Below are positions 51,237 to 58,849 of a DNA stretch of 58,849 nt, in pieces (position 1 is the stretch's first letter; each line of letters starts with the position of its first letter). The notes under the pieces are model-generated. The model did no database searches and had not been told where the DNA came from. It saw nothing but the letters and a program-made list of their open reading frames with translations. The position numbers and the translations under genes are program-made. Origin of the DNA: an uncultured Clostridia bacterium (GTDB lineage Bacteria; Bacillota; Clostridia; Oscillospirales; Ruminococcaceae); NCBI GenBank assembly GCA_946545645.1, contig CAMNNQ010000122.1, positions 1 to 58,849 of the forward strand, in the 5' to 3' direction.

Positions 51237-52672
51237 CAGCCTTCACCTCCCTTGTGCTCATAAAGGATGTCGGCGGCTGCCTTTCTCCTGAAAGGTATCA
51301 GCGGGGAGGTGTAAGGCAGGCCGAACTCTCCCGAGGAGGCAGCATTGGTCATTATCATGGCGGAAACAACAGCTATCCCGAAGAAGCCCGCTGCTCCTCC
51401 CGCTATGATATACACCAGCCGCAGGACAGATGTCTGCTGAGCCAGCGAGGGTATGACAAAGGAAGCAGTCGCTGTCAGCCCGACGATTATCAGCAGCGGC
51501 GAGGAGATTATCCCGCTCTTTACCGCCGCATCTCCGATGACCAGCCCTCCGGCTATGGAAATAGCGCTGCCTACCGCCTTGGGCATACGCACCGAGGCTT
51601 CCTTCATCAGCTCCAGAAGCAGAGTGATTATCAGCATCTCGACAAAGAGAGAATAAGGGGTCGAGCGCTCCGAAGCAGTAAGGTTCAGCAGCAGCTTCAG
51701 AGTCAGCACCTCGGGATGATAGTTGGCGACAGCAACATACATCCCCGGGAACACGACGGCAAAAAAGAAGGCTATCAGCCTGACTATCCGCATAAGAGCA
51801 GTAAAATACGGCTTAGAGCAGGCATCGTCAACTGTCGCAAAATTCTCGAAGAACATTGAAGGGCAGATCAGCGCAAACGGAGTCCCGTCGATGAGGACAG
51901 CCGCCTTGCCCTCCAGGAGCCTTGCGCAGACCACATCCGGCCGCTCTGTTGCTGAGACCTCGGAAAAGAGCCGCACATCTCTGCCGCCTTCAAGATAAGG
52001 CCGAAGGGCTCCCGATGCCAGCAGGGTGTCAACATCCGCCTCTTCTATCCTCTTGCGCAGCCCGGAGACCAGCCTCTTATCCGCCCGTCCAAAAAGATAG
52101 GCGAGAGCGACATCTGTTCCGGCGCTCTTCCCCACTTTCAGGCTCTCAAAGCGGAGCTGCGGGGTCTTCATCCTCCTTCGCACCAGAGAGATATTCGTCC
52201 TCAGCGCCTCGCAGAAGCCCTCCTGAGAGCCCATAACGTTATGCTCGCTGGAGGGCTCGGTAACAGCCTTTTTATCATAGCCCTGAACGCCGAAGGCAAC
52301 GGCTCCCGCCGCCCCGTCAACGAATATGACAGCGAAGCCCGCAAACATCAGCTCCGCTGCCTCATTCAGATCTCTGACCGTTTTTCTGTCAGTAGTCAGC
52401 ACAGCTCTTTCCGAGATCAAAGAAAAAAGCCCGGCGGAGGTCTCTTTCCCGGAAGCCATAGCGCAGATCGGCCTGAGCACAGCCTCGGAAAGGAGCTGCG
52501 TCGAAGCCATCCCCTCGATAGTTGCCGCCGCCCAGCCGACTCCTCCCAGAAAGCCTCTGGAAGCATTGAGATCGGCGGTCCCTCCCAGCAGCACCGAGAG
52601 CCTGCCCAGATCCTCCGAGAGCCGCCCGGTTATCGCAGCGCCGGCATCCCGGTCTCTTTTTTTCTTATCCAT
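51236..52672 (-). CDS. gerAA: Spore germination protein, GerAA family
   Basis: The protein (478-480 aa) is the GerAA component: a soluble N-terminal domain of about 270 residues and about five to six C-terminal membrane segments. FVDGAAGAVAFGVQGYDKKAVTEP and EGKAAVLIDGTPFALICPSMF (part) are family motifs. It forms a channel releasing ions in germination. Two ATG starts are in frame; 52672 has better spacing from AAGGAG than 52678. It leads the ger operon. Confidence 0.94.
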   Translation of the reverse strand: MDKKKRDRDAGAAITGRLSEDLGRLSVLLGGTADLNASRGFLGGVGWAAATIEGMASTQLLSEAVLRPICAMASGKETSAGLFSLISERAVLTTDRKTVRDLNEAAELMFAGFAVIFVDGAAGAVAFGVQGYDKKAVTEPSSEHNVMGSQEGFCEALRTNISLVRRRMKTPQLRFESLKVGKSAGTDVALAYLFGRADKRLVSGLRKRIEEADVDTLLASGALRPYLEGGRDVRLFSEVSATERPDVVCARLLEGKAAVLIDGTPFALICPSMFFENFATVDDACSKPYFTALMRIVRLIAFFFAVVFPGMYVAVANYHPEVLTLKLLLNLTASERSTPYSLFVEMLIITLLLELMKEASVRMPKAVGSAISIAGGLVIGDAAVKSGIISSPLLIIVGLTATASFVIPSLAQQTSVLRLVYIIAGGAAGFFGIAVVSAMIMTNAASSGEFGLPYTSPLIPFRRKAAADILYEHKGGEG

Positions 52673-52711
52673 ATCCATCTCTCCTTTTCCCGCCGGCTCG
52701 GTACACAGGAA

Positions 52712-52748
52712 CGCCGGGACAATACTTCTGATACAAGTATTGCCGGGA
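52712..52748. other. Hairpin upstream of gerAA
   Basis: CCGGGACAATACTT pairs with AAGTATTGCCGGG with a 7-base loop, in the gerAA leader region. Another GCGGCA / TGCCGC pair lies at about 52772-52790. It may be an operator or RNA element; no known class. Confidence 0.45.
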
Positions 52749-52793
52749 GAGCTGTCTCTTAATCAAAAAAGCGGCATCGCTATTGCCGCAGGA

Positions 52794-52833
52794 ATAAAAA
52801 GGACGGTATCCTCCCGGAAGGGGAAGATACCGT
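52794..52833 (-). terminator. Terminator of the cardiolipin synthase gene
   Basis: Stem ACGGTATC / GATACCGT, minus-strand tail CCTTTTT. It lies just beyond the cls stop. Confidence 0.8.
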
Positions 52834-52844
52834 TTTAGTCAGGT

Positions 52845-54386
52845 TCAAAGCAGCGGCGCGAACATTCTCAGCACAGCCGAGACAGCGCAGCTTAAAAGCG
52901 ATCTCTTATCGCAGTCCGCAAGGGTTATCTCCCGGCTCTTTCCGAGAGTCTCATCAAAGTCCTCCCGGACTACCCGCTCTGTGCCTGTCCTATACATAAA
53001 GGTCGCACATTCAAAGTGCAGGTACAGGCTGCGATAGTCCAGATTTATCGTCCCGACTATGGCCTTTTCGTCATCCGAGACAAAGTTCTTGGCATGGATA
53101 AAACCGTTGAATTCGTAGATCCTGACGCCCAGCTCCAGGAGGTCTCTGTAATATGACCAGGCTATGGAGCGGCAGTACCACTTATCCGGCACACCGGGAG
53201 TTATGATCCTGACATCGACTCCCCTTTTCGCCGCATATTCCAGCGCAGTAACGAGCTCGTTGTTGGGGATGAGATAAGGTGTGGTGATATACATATAATC
53301 CTTTGCGCTGTTTATCATTTCGAGATATACCATCTCACCGACATTCTCCGTGTCCAGCGGGGAATCGCCGTAGGGGCAGATAAAGCCCTGCGCACCGTGC
53401 TGGGCGGAGATATCGCCGGGGCGGTAGAGATCGTATTCGTCCGGTTCGTTGTCAACGACCTCCCAGAGCTGCAGAAACATCATAGTAAAGTTCCAGACAG
53501 CCTCTCCTCTGACCATAACTGCGGTGTCCTTCCAATATCCGAAGCGCTTGCGGCGGTTTATGTACTCGTCCGCAAGATTGATGCCTCCGGTAAAGGCAAC
53601 GTTCCCGTCAACAACGCAGATCTTTCTGTGATCGCGGTTGTTCTGTATTGAAGAGAGCATCGGGCGGAACGGGTTGAACACCCGGCATTTGATCCCTTTT
53701 TCTCTCAGCTTTTTATCGTATCTGAAAGGCAGCAGCGACTGCGAGCCCATACCGTCATACATCAGCCGGACATCGACTCCCTCGGCGGCTTTCCTGATGA
53801 GTATCTTCTCGATGGAGCCCCACATGACTCCCTGATCGACGATGAAATACTCCATAAAGATGAACCGCTCGGCTTTATTCAGCTCCTCGACCATAGCCTC
53901 AAACTTTTTCATCCCGTCGCAGAAATACTCGACAGTCGAATTTGAGCAGGTCGGGTATCCGCCGAACTCACTGATATATCTTGCCAGCCCGCCGACAGCT
54001 CTGTCCTGCCTGTCAAGCCTGCCGATGACCTCTCCGTTCTGCCTGAGATAAGGCTTGGTAGCGATACATTTTTCCATATGCACCCGCCTTGCCCGTTTGG
54101 TCGTATACTGGTTCGAGAGCAGGAAATAGGCCACTGTCGCAAAGAGCGGTATCGCCAGCAGCGGTATGACCCAGGAGAGCTTATAGGCCGGGTTCTCATC
54201 CTGATTGCAGATATATACAGCAACGATCAGCCCCAGCGAGGTCAGCAGATAATATGTCCAGATCGAATAGGAAACAAGGCCTATGACCATAGACGCGATC
54301 AGAAAGATCTGCAGAAGCAGAAGCAAAATGATAGTCGTTCTCTGCGAAAAGAATATCTTGAACAGCTTTTTCCAGAACGTTGACAT
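52845..54386 (-). CDS. cls: Cardiolipin synthase
   Basis: The 513-aa protein joins two phosphatidylglycerols into cardiolipin at the membrane. Two N-terminal membrane segments (about 17-60) and another near 70-88, then two phospholipase D motifs: HRKICVVDGNVAFTGG and HAKNFVSDDEKAIVGT, both HxKxxxxD complete. It ends in a strong terminator. Confidence 0.95.
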   Translation of the reverse strand: MSTFWKKLFKIFFSQRTTIILLLLLQIFLIASMVIGLVSYSIWTYYLLTSLGLIVAVYICNQDENPAYKLSWVIPLLAIPLFATVAYFLLSNQYTTKRARRVHMEKCIATKPYLRQNGEVIGRLDRQDRAVGGLARYISEFGGYPTCSNSTVEYFCDGMKKFEAMVEELNKAERFIFMEYFIVDQGVMWGSIEKILIRKAAEGVDVRLMYDGMGSQSLLPFRYDKKLREKGIKCRVFNPFRPMLSSIQNNRDHRKICVVDGNVAFTGGINLADEYINRRKRFGYWKDTAVMVRGEAVWNFTMMFLQLWEVVDNEPDEYDLYRPGDISAQHGAQGFICPYGDSPLDTENVGEMVYLEMINSAKDYMYITTPYLIPNNELVTALEYAAKRGVDVRIITPGVPDKWYCRSIAWSYYRDLLELGVRIYEFNGFIHAKNFVSDDEKAIVGTINLDYRSLYLHFECATFMYRTGTERVVREDFDETLGKSREITLADCDKRSLLSCAVSAVLRMFAPLL

Positions 54387-54425
54387 TTCCTATCCTTCCC
54401 CGTTTTCTCCCTGTATTGATATGTT

Positions 54426-54992
54426 TCAGCCGGATTTTTCCCCGACAAGGAACCTCTCCAGCCTGATCTCCGAGACGGTCTCCTCCGGAGTCTTATCTGT
54501 ATTATCTATAATATGCCCCTGATTTTCGGGCATCGCCTCCAGCTTGCTTTTCAGGAACAGCGCTCTGCCGATCAGATCGGTATCTCCCCTGCTCCTGATC
54601 CGCCTTTCTATCTCGGCAGCGTCAGCAGTAAGGACGATATAATAAAACTCAGCGCCGTATCTCTCAGCCAGCTTCGTTATCCGGGAGAACTCCCCCTCTA
54701 TAACGTAATCTATGATGACATCGAGCCCGTCCTCAAGAGCTCTTGCCGCCGTAGCGGTGAGGCAGTCCCAGTTGAAGCGGAGGATCTTCTCCCATGTTAT
54801 CTTATCCGAAGCCTCTCCGCCGGCGAAGAAATCTCCCTTATCCTCCCTCTCGACAAAGCCTGCGTGAAAGCTGTCTCCGTGTATGACATAAACTGTCTTC
54901 CCTGAGCTGTCGCAGAGATGTCTCGCGTAAGCCTCGGCAAATGTGGTCTTTCCGCAGCCGCAGGGGCCGGAAACAAATATAAGTTTCTGCAT
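54426..54992 (-). CDS. P-loop kinase-like protein
   Basis: The 188-aa protein has Walker A at residues 9-17 (GPCGCGKTT), a Walker B-like DGLDVIIDYV, and lid-type arginines (EIERRIRSRGDTD). It resembles small-molecule kinases of the AAA_33/gluconate kinase type. The substrate is unknown. It lies between lexA and cls on the same strand. Confidence 0.88.
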   Translation of the reverse strand: MQKLIFVSGPCGCGKTTFAEAYARHLCDSSGKTVYVIHGDSFHAGFVEREDKGDFFAGGEASDKITWEKILRFNWDCLTATAARALEDGLDVIIDYVIEGEFSRITKLAERYGAEFYYIVLTADAAEIERRIRSRGDTDLIGRALFLKSKLEAMPENQGHIIDNTDKTPEETVSEIRLERFLVGEKSG

Positions 54993-55026
54993 AGCATTCT
55001 TCTCCGATGGCAGGGAGCCTTCCCTG

Positions 55027-55614
55027 TCAGATGTATCTTACTACAGCGACCACCTTCCCGAGTATAGCGACATCGTCCGAAATGATCGGGTCCATATTAT
55101 CGTTCTCGGGCTGGAGCCTGTAATGGCCGTTTTCCTTGTAAAAGCGCTTGACAGTTGCATCCTCCCCGTCAACGAGGCAGACAGCTATCTCGCCGTTCTC
55201 GACTACCGGGACCTGTTCCGCGATGACCACATCCCCGTCGAGTATAGCTGCATTTATCATAGACTCGCCTCTGACCTTCAGGGCGAAGAGCTCGTGATCA
55301 TAGCTCTTGTTGGGCATAAAGCTGACATACCCGGTGATATCCTCAAAAGCGGTTATTGGCATACCGGCGGTGACAGTACCGATAAGAGGCACCATAGTTC
55401 CTCTGCCTCCGGCGATGCTGATGGCGCGGTTGCGGCGGTTCTCGCCCTTTTCCAGCAGCCCCTTTTCCTTCAGCGAGTATATGTATCTATGTGCAGTCGA
55501 TGTGGAATGGAAGCCGAACTCAGCGCAGATCTCTCTGACTGTAGGGGCGTAGCCGTTCTCGATGCGGGATTTGATATATTCGTATACTTTCTTCTCGGTC
55601 TCCGATAGCTTCAT
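55027..55614 (-). CDS. lexA: SOS repressor LexA
   Basis: The 195-aa protein has a winged HTH N-terminus (PTVREICAEFGFHSTSTAHRY), the self-cleavage site Ala83-Gly84 (VTAGMP), and the catalytic Ser118 (RGESMI) and Lys156 (ATVKRF). It represses DNA-damage genes. It starts 23 bp after murC and no SOS box was seen in that gap, so it may be transcribed with murC. Confidence 0.95.
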   Translation of the reverse strand: MKLSETEKKVYEYIKSRIENGYAPTVREICAEFGFHSTSTAHRYIYSLKEKGLLEKGENRRNRAISIAGGRGTMVPLIGTVTAGMPITAFEDITGYVSFMPNKSYDHELFALKVRGESMINAAILDGDVVIAEQVPVVENGEIAVCLVDGEDATVKRFYKENGHYRLQPENDNMDPIISDDVAILGKVVAVVRYI

Positions 55615-55637
55615 ATTTTACGCTCCTTTCGCTTCCC

Positions 55638-57056
55638 TTACCTGTTCCTGAGCTTTGCAGCCAGCATCTTCGCGGCCTTATATGCGTCGCCGCAGCCAAG
55701 AGTTATGACAAGATCCCCCTCGCCGCAGTGCTCCGCAATATAGTCAACGCACTGTCCGAAATTATATTCCTTCTGCTCGGCGGTCTGCCTGTCTGCAAGG
55801 GCGTGGTCCGTCTCGAACCATACTGCTCCCTTGATCTTCGAGGCCAGATCCTCGCTGTATATCCCGAGGTCGTTCTTCTCGCGGCCGCCCATGATGTCGG
55901 TTATGACAGCGATATCAGCGATAGAGAGCGCCTTAACGAAATCATCCAGCAGCAGGGATGTCCTGGTGTATGTGAAGGGCTGGAACACTGCCCAGACCTT
56001 TGAAAAGCCCAGGCCTTTAGCGGCAGTAAGAGTCGCTGCCAGCTCGGCGGGATGATGAGCATAGTCGTCAACTATGGTAACTCCTGCGACCTCGTCGATC
56101 TTCTGGAAACGGCGCAGCGCTCCGGCGAAATCGAAGAGGCCCTTCTTTATCCCCTCAAAGCCCGCTCCGGAATACTCCGCAGCAGCTATGGCGGCAAGAG
56201 CGTTCAGGACATTATGGTCTCCGGGGACATTTATCGTCAGCGTCCCCTTAGATTCTCCTCTGACAAAAAGCTCGAAATCGGTGCGAAGCCCTTTCCTGGC
56301 GGTTATGACAGCCGAATAGTCGTTGCCCCTCCCGAAGCCGAAGGTGGTGACAGGCTTATCAAGGCCCTCGATAGCTTTCATGGTGTTGGCATCGTCGCCG
56401 TTGACGATAAGCAGCCTGGTAGTCTTCTCCGCAAAGGCACGAAAGCTCTTTATTACATTCTCCAGAGTACCGAAATAGTCCAGATGATCTGCATCGACAT
56501 TGAGTATGACAGCGACATCCGGGTGCAGCAGCAGGAAATGGTCCTTGAACTCGCAGGCCTCGCAGACCAGAGTCTCCGAGCTGCCGGATCTTCCCGACCC
56601 TCCGATAAGCGGCAGCTTTCCTCCGATAAAACATGAGATATCTGCGCCGCTCTCCAGCATTATCTGAGTTATCATCGAGGTCGCGGTAGTCTTTCCGTGA
56701 GTCCCGCAGACACAGACAGCGTTATCGTAGCGCCCTGTCAGCAGCCCCAGCATCTCGGCTCTCTCAGCGCAGACAGCGCCGGAGGACTTGGCAGCGACCA
56801 GCTCCGGGTTATCCTCCATGATAGCGGCGGTATAAACGATAAGATCCGCTCCCCGGATATTCTCGGCTCTCTGCCCCATAAAAACGGTTATCCCCATCCT
56901 GCGGACAGCTTCAAGGGTCTCTGTCTCGTTATTGTCCGAGCCGGTGATAAAAAAGCCCTGGGAGTGCAGTATCTGCACCAGCGGGAACATCCCCGAGCCG
57001 CCTATGCCGATAAAGTGTATGTGTTTTGAATGTTTCAGTATCTCATCGGATATCAT
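55638..57056 (-). CDS. murC: UDP-N-acetylmuramate--L-alanine ligase
   Basis: The 472-aa Mur ligase adds L-Ala to UDP-MurNAc in peptidoglycan synthesis. Motifs: FIGIGGSGMFPL, the ATP loop CGTHGKTTATSM, and NVDADHLDYFGT. It is upstream of lexA. Confidence 0.97.
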   Translation of the reverse strand: MISDEILKHSKHIHFIGIGGSGMFPLVQILHSQGFFITGSDNNETETLEAVRRMGITVFMGQRAENIRGADLIVYTAAIMEDNPELVAAKSSGAVCAERAEMLGLLTGRYDNAVCVCGTHGKTTATSMITQIMLESGADISCFIGGKLPLIGGSGRSGSSETLVCEACEFKDHFLLLHPDVAVILNVDADHLDYFGTLENVIKSFRAFAEKTTRLLIVNGDDANTMKAIEGLDKPVTTFGFGRGNDYSAVITARKGLRTDFELFVRGESKGTLTINVPGDHNVLNALAAIAAAEYSGAGFEGIKKGLFDFAGALRRFQKIDEVAGVTIVDDYAHHPAELAATLTAAKGLGFSKVWAVFQPFTYTRTSLLLDDFVKALSIADIAVITDIMGGREKNDLGIYSEDLASKIKGAVWFETDHALADRQTAEQKEYNFGQCVDYIAEHCGEGDLVITLGCGDAYKAAKMLAAKLRNR

Positions 57057-57127
57057 TCTGTGAGCCTCATTTCTGTTATTTTATGAGCCCCGGCCTCGGC
57101 CGGAGTAAAAATCGTACATCTGATTTT

Positions 57128-57156
57128 ATTATAGTACATTTGTTTGAAAAAATAAA
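57128..57156 (-). promoter_or_regulatory. Promoter of murC-lexA
   Basis: Minus strand TTTATT (57156-57151), 17-base spacer, TATAAT (57133-57128). The -35 is weak. Confidence 0.5.
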
Positions 57157-57241
57157 CCCCTTTTGCATATTTTTTTTGATTTGCGGCAAAATCATTATAT
57201 GAAGCCGCCTAAAATCGGTCATTATTCACAGGAGGGGCAAT

Positions 57242-57520
57242 ATGGAGATAACAGATATAAAAGTTCGCAAGCTCATGCACGAGGGCAGGCTCAGAGGGAT
57301 AGTAAGTGTAACGCTGGACGGTATACTGGCAGTACACGATATCAAGATAGTCGAAGGAGACAAACGCCTCTTCGCAGCAATGCCCTCCCGCAAGGACGAG
57401 CAGGGCAATTTCCGCGATATAGTCCACCCCATAGGCGAAGCTCCCCGAAGAGCCCTGGAGGAAGCAATAATCTCCGCATTCAGGGAAGCGGAGAGCAGAG
57501 CCGGATCCTCAAAGAGCTGA
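57242..57520 (+). CDS. spoVG: Septation/sporulation protein SpoVG
   Basis: The 92-aa protein is SpoVG, an RNA/DNA-binding regulator of sporulation and virulence traits in Firmicutes. MEITDIKVRKL, VSVTLDGILAVHDIKIVEG and MPSRKDEQGNFRDIVHPI are conserved. AGGAGG precedes the ATG. Its promoter could not be fixed in the T-rich 57140-57220 region; a sigma-H promoter would be expected. Confidence 0.97.
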   Translation: MEITDIKVRKLMHEGRLRGIVSVTLDGILAVHDIKIVEGDKRLFAAMPSRKDEQGNFRDIVHPIGEAPRRALEEAIISAFREAESRAGSSKS

Positions 57521-57527
57521 ATAAGCA

Positions 57528-57562
57528 AAACGGGTATCCCCCGCATCGGAGGATACCCGTTT
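57528..57562 (+). terminator. Hairpin after spoVG
   Basis: Twelve-base perfect stem AAACGGGTATCC / GGATACCCGTTT; only three T follow within the stem end. Confidence 0.7.
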
Positions 57563-57620
57563 CCACCGGGAGCTTCCCCGGACAGCTTGTATTTGTTCTG
57601 CGCAGAGATATCTATGCCGT

Positions 57621-58397
57621 TTACATTCGGCTGAATTCATCGGCGCCGACTCCGCAGATCGGACAGACAAAGTCTTCCGGCAGAGCCCCCTCGTAGATAT
57701 ATCCGCAGACATTGCACACCCACTTTTCTTCTGCCGTATCCCCGGCAGCTCCGGCGGGCTTATCCTCCGCAGCGGCAGGCTGATCGAGGCGGGAGAAATC
57801 TGCGGCTCCGTGCTTGCAGAGCGGGCAGATGAAATCTTCGGGGAGATGCCCCTCGTAGATATATCCGCAGATATTGCAGATCCAGCGCTCGCCGGCGGGA
57901 GCATCCTCCTGCGGGGCGGGCTTCGGCTTTGGCTTTACGTTGGCGTGATAGAAGGCATAGGTCATCGGCGCCTTATCTGAAAGAACAGCGGCGTCGGTAA
58001 CATCTGCTATGAACATGATATGTGTCCCGAGATCGACTGAGCTTACCACCTCGCCGGAAAGATAGGCGCAGGTGTTCTCCGGGATATACGGGATACCGTT
58101 CCCGGAGCGGGCGATCTCATGCCCGAGGAACTTATCCTCCCAGCGCCCTGTGCAGAACCCGAAGCGGGTAAAGAGGGAGAACGGTGCGCTCTCGTCTATC
58201 ATGGAGACATTGAAGCGGCCGCTCTGAGCGATCATATAGCAGGTATAGTTTGATTTGTTTACGGTTATCGAGACCCGGTTCGGAGAGCTGGTCACCTGAG
58301 CAAGAGTGTTGATGATGCAGCCGTTGGAAAAGCTGCCGCAGCGCGCAGTAAGGACATAGAGGCCGTAAGTTATCTTGTTCATCGCGGACATATCCAT
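57621..58397 (-). CDS. Flavin reductase-rubredoxin fusion with two rubredoxin domains
   Basis: The 258-aa protein has an N-terminal FMN-binding flavin reductase-like split barrel (about 1-150, KITYGLYVLTARCGSFSNGC), a Lys/Pro linker, and two short rubredoxin-like domains: C174/C177 with C191/C194, and C228/C231 with C245/C248. The spacing of about 14 residues between CxxC pairs is the rubrerythrin type, not classical rubredoxin. Single-rubredoxin relatives are called high-molecular-weight rubredoxin and pass electrons to oxygen- or NO-reducing flavodiiron proteins. Start ATG 58397 has GGAGG upstream; 40 earlier codons overlap the next gene and are rejected. Confidence 0.93.
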   Translation of the reverse strand: MDMSAMNKITYGLYVLTARCGSFSNGCIINTLAQVTSSPNRVSITVNKSNYTCYMIAQSGRFNVSMIDESAPFSLFTRFGFCTGRWEDKFLGHEIARSGNGIPYIPENTCAYLSGEVVSSVDLGTHIMFIADVTDAAVLSDKAPMTYAFYHANVKPKPKPAPQEDAPAGERWICNICGYIYEGHLPEDFICPLCKHGAADFSRLDQPAAAEDKPAGAAGDTAEEKWVCNVCGYIYEGALPEDFVCPICGVGADEFSRM

Positions 58398-58413
58398 AGC
58401 TCTACCTCCGGAT

Positions 58414-58581
58414 TCAGTTCTTTTCGAGGACGAAAAACTCATTATTGTCTTCGTTGACAAACGACTTGATCCTCCAGCCGCAGGCAAGGAGGCGATTAAG
58501 CTGCTCGATCCTGGCAAAACGGTTCATATTCGGAGCAGAAATACCGTCGCTGTTCCTGGAAACATAAAATATCTTCTGCAT
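58414..58581 (-). CDS. Small 55-aa protein upstream of the rubredoxin fusion
   Basis: A 56-codon frame with GGAGG 7 bases before the ATG and its own promoter. The product starts MQKIFYVSRN and has a CGWRIKSFVNEDN core, resembling short DUF4177-like proteins with a beta-alpha-beta shape. It ends 16 bp before the rubredoxin fusion start, so the two are probably co-transcribed. Confidence 0.75.
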   Translation of the reverse strand: MQKIFYVSRNSDGISAPNMNRFARIEQLNRLLACGWRIKSFVNEDNNEFFVLEKN

Positions 58582-58632
58582 AGTAACTCCTCCTTTACGT
58601 CAAGGTCGGGGCAATATTTTCCTACCTCTTTA

Positions 58633-58661
58633 ATTATATCATATAACTGTCCAAAATTCAA
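58633..58661 (-). promoter_or_regulatory. Promoter of the 55-aa gene and rubredoxin fusion
   Basis: Minus strand TTGAAT (58661-58656), 17-base spacer, TATAAT (58638-58633). Confidence 0.75.
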
Positions 58662-58750
58662 GACTCTTAATTATTAAATTTCAGGATATTGTTAATAATT
58701 TTTTACATAATACACTTTACATCGTGAAACTTTTGTGCTATTATTGTTTA

Positions 58751-58811
58751 AGGCAACATCGCACGACCCCTGTGCATCAGATGCGCCGTCCAGATTTTCG
58801 TCAGATTGCCT
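58751..58811. repeat. Palindromic intergenic repeat, copy 2
   Basis: A 61-bp element with inverted ends AGGCAA / TTGCCT and an inner GCAC...GTGC pair. Its left part matches the element at 28128 (AGGCAA-CA/TA-C-CGCAC...CTGTGC). The right end of the window continues with a small CTTGC-TGAC-GCAAG hairpin (about 58828-58842). Confidence 0.55.
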
Positions 58812-58849
58812 AAATTCGACGCAGGCTTGCTGACGCAAGTCAAGGAGAA

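Noticed and set aside
55615-55637. SOS box for lexA
   Set aside because: No CGAAC-N4-GTTCG type palindrome lies in the 23-bp gap to murC.

Overview
The window looks like a chromosomal segment of a spore-forming, plant-polysaccharide-using member of the Clostridia, most likely a Ruminococcus-type Oscillospiraceae. This is inferred from gene content, not from a marker gene. Evidence: a GH16 lichenase-type lipoprotein and a domain-permuted GH3 beta-glucosidase, a glgB-glgC-glgD-glgA glycogen cluster, many endospore genes (spoIID, spoIIE, spoVB, spmA, spmB, spoVG, a gerA-type operon, a YlmC/YmxH protein), a clostridial AbrB, and strong AGGAGG ribosome sites with TTGaca-17-TATAAT promoters.

Layout. 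1-7 kb: GH16 glucanase, a zinc-ribbon membrane protein co-transcribed with a double-HTH protein, and the GH3 enzyme. 7-12 kb: aspartokinase, SpoIID, a 2[4Fe-4S] ferredoxin, two tRNA-Gln genes, TadA and a CPBP-family membrane protein that appears to lack key catalytic residues. 12-18 kb: glycogen genes on the minus strand. 18-22 kb: SpoIIE and KsgA. 22-31 kb: a purine cluster on the plus strand (purE, purC, unknown ORF, purM, unknown membrane-anchored ORF, purN, PurO-like IMP cyclohydrolase, CbrC-like protein, stand-alone AICAR transformylase, purD), preceded by its own promoter and a rod-like, terminator-ended RNA resembling 6S RNA. 31-38 kb: YhfC-type membrane protein, then a minus-strand block of GNAT, YchF, a small membrane protein, an FtsX-type permease without a visible ATPase, and an aminotransferase whose promoter abuts a 51-bp tandem repeat. 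38-43 kb: SpoVB, MazG, HU, RqcP (a yabM-yabN-yabO-like order), SpmA/SpmB and AbrB. 43-49 kb: EF-Ts, ribosomal protein S2, a YlmC-like protein, a Spo0A-like protein with a degenerate receiver, and Tex. 49-58.8 kb: gerA-type operon, cardiolipin synthase, a P-loop kinase, LexA, MurC, SpoVG, and a flavin reductase carrying two short rubredoxin domains.

No prophage, transposase, CRISPR array or defence island was seen. I do not see one clearly new multi-gene system. The best leads are the structured RNA before purE, the split IMP-forming step with two unknown partners in the purine operon, the double-HTH/zinc-ribbon pair, the receiver-degenerate Spo0A paralogue, and the catalytically doubtful CPBP protein fused by overlap to tadA.
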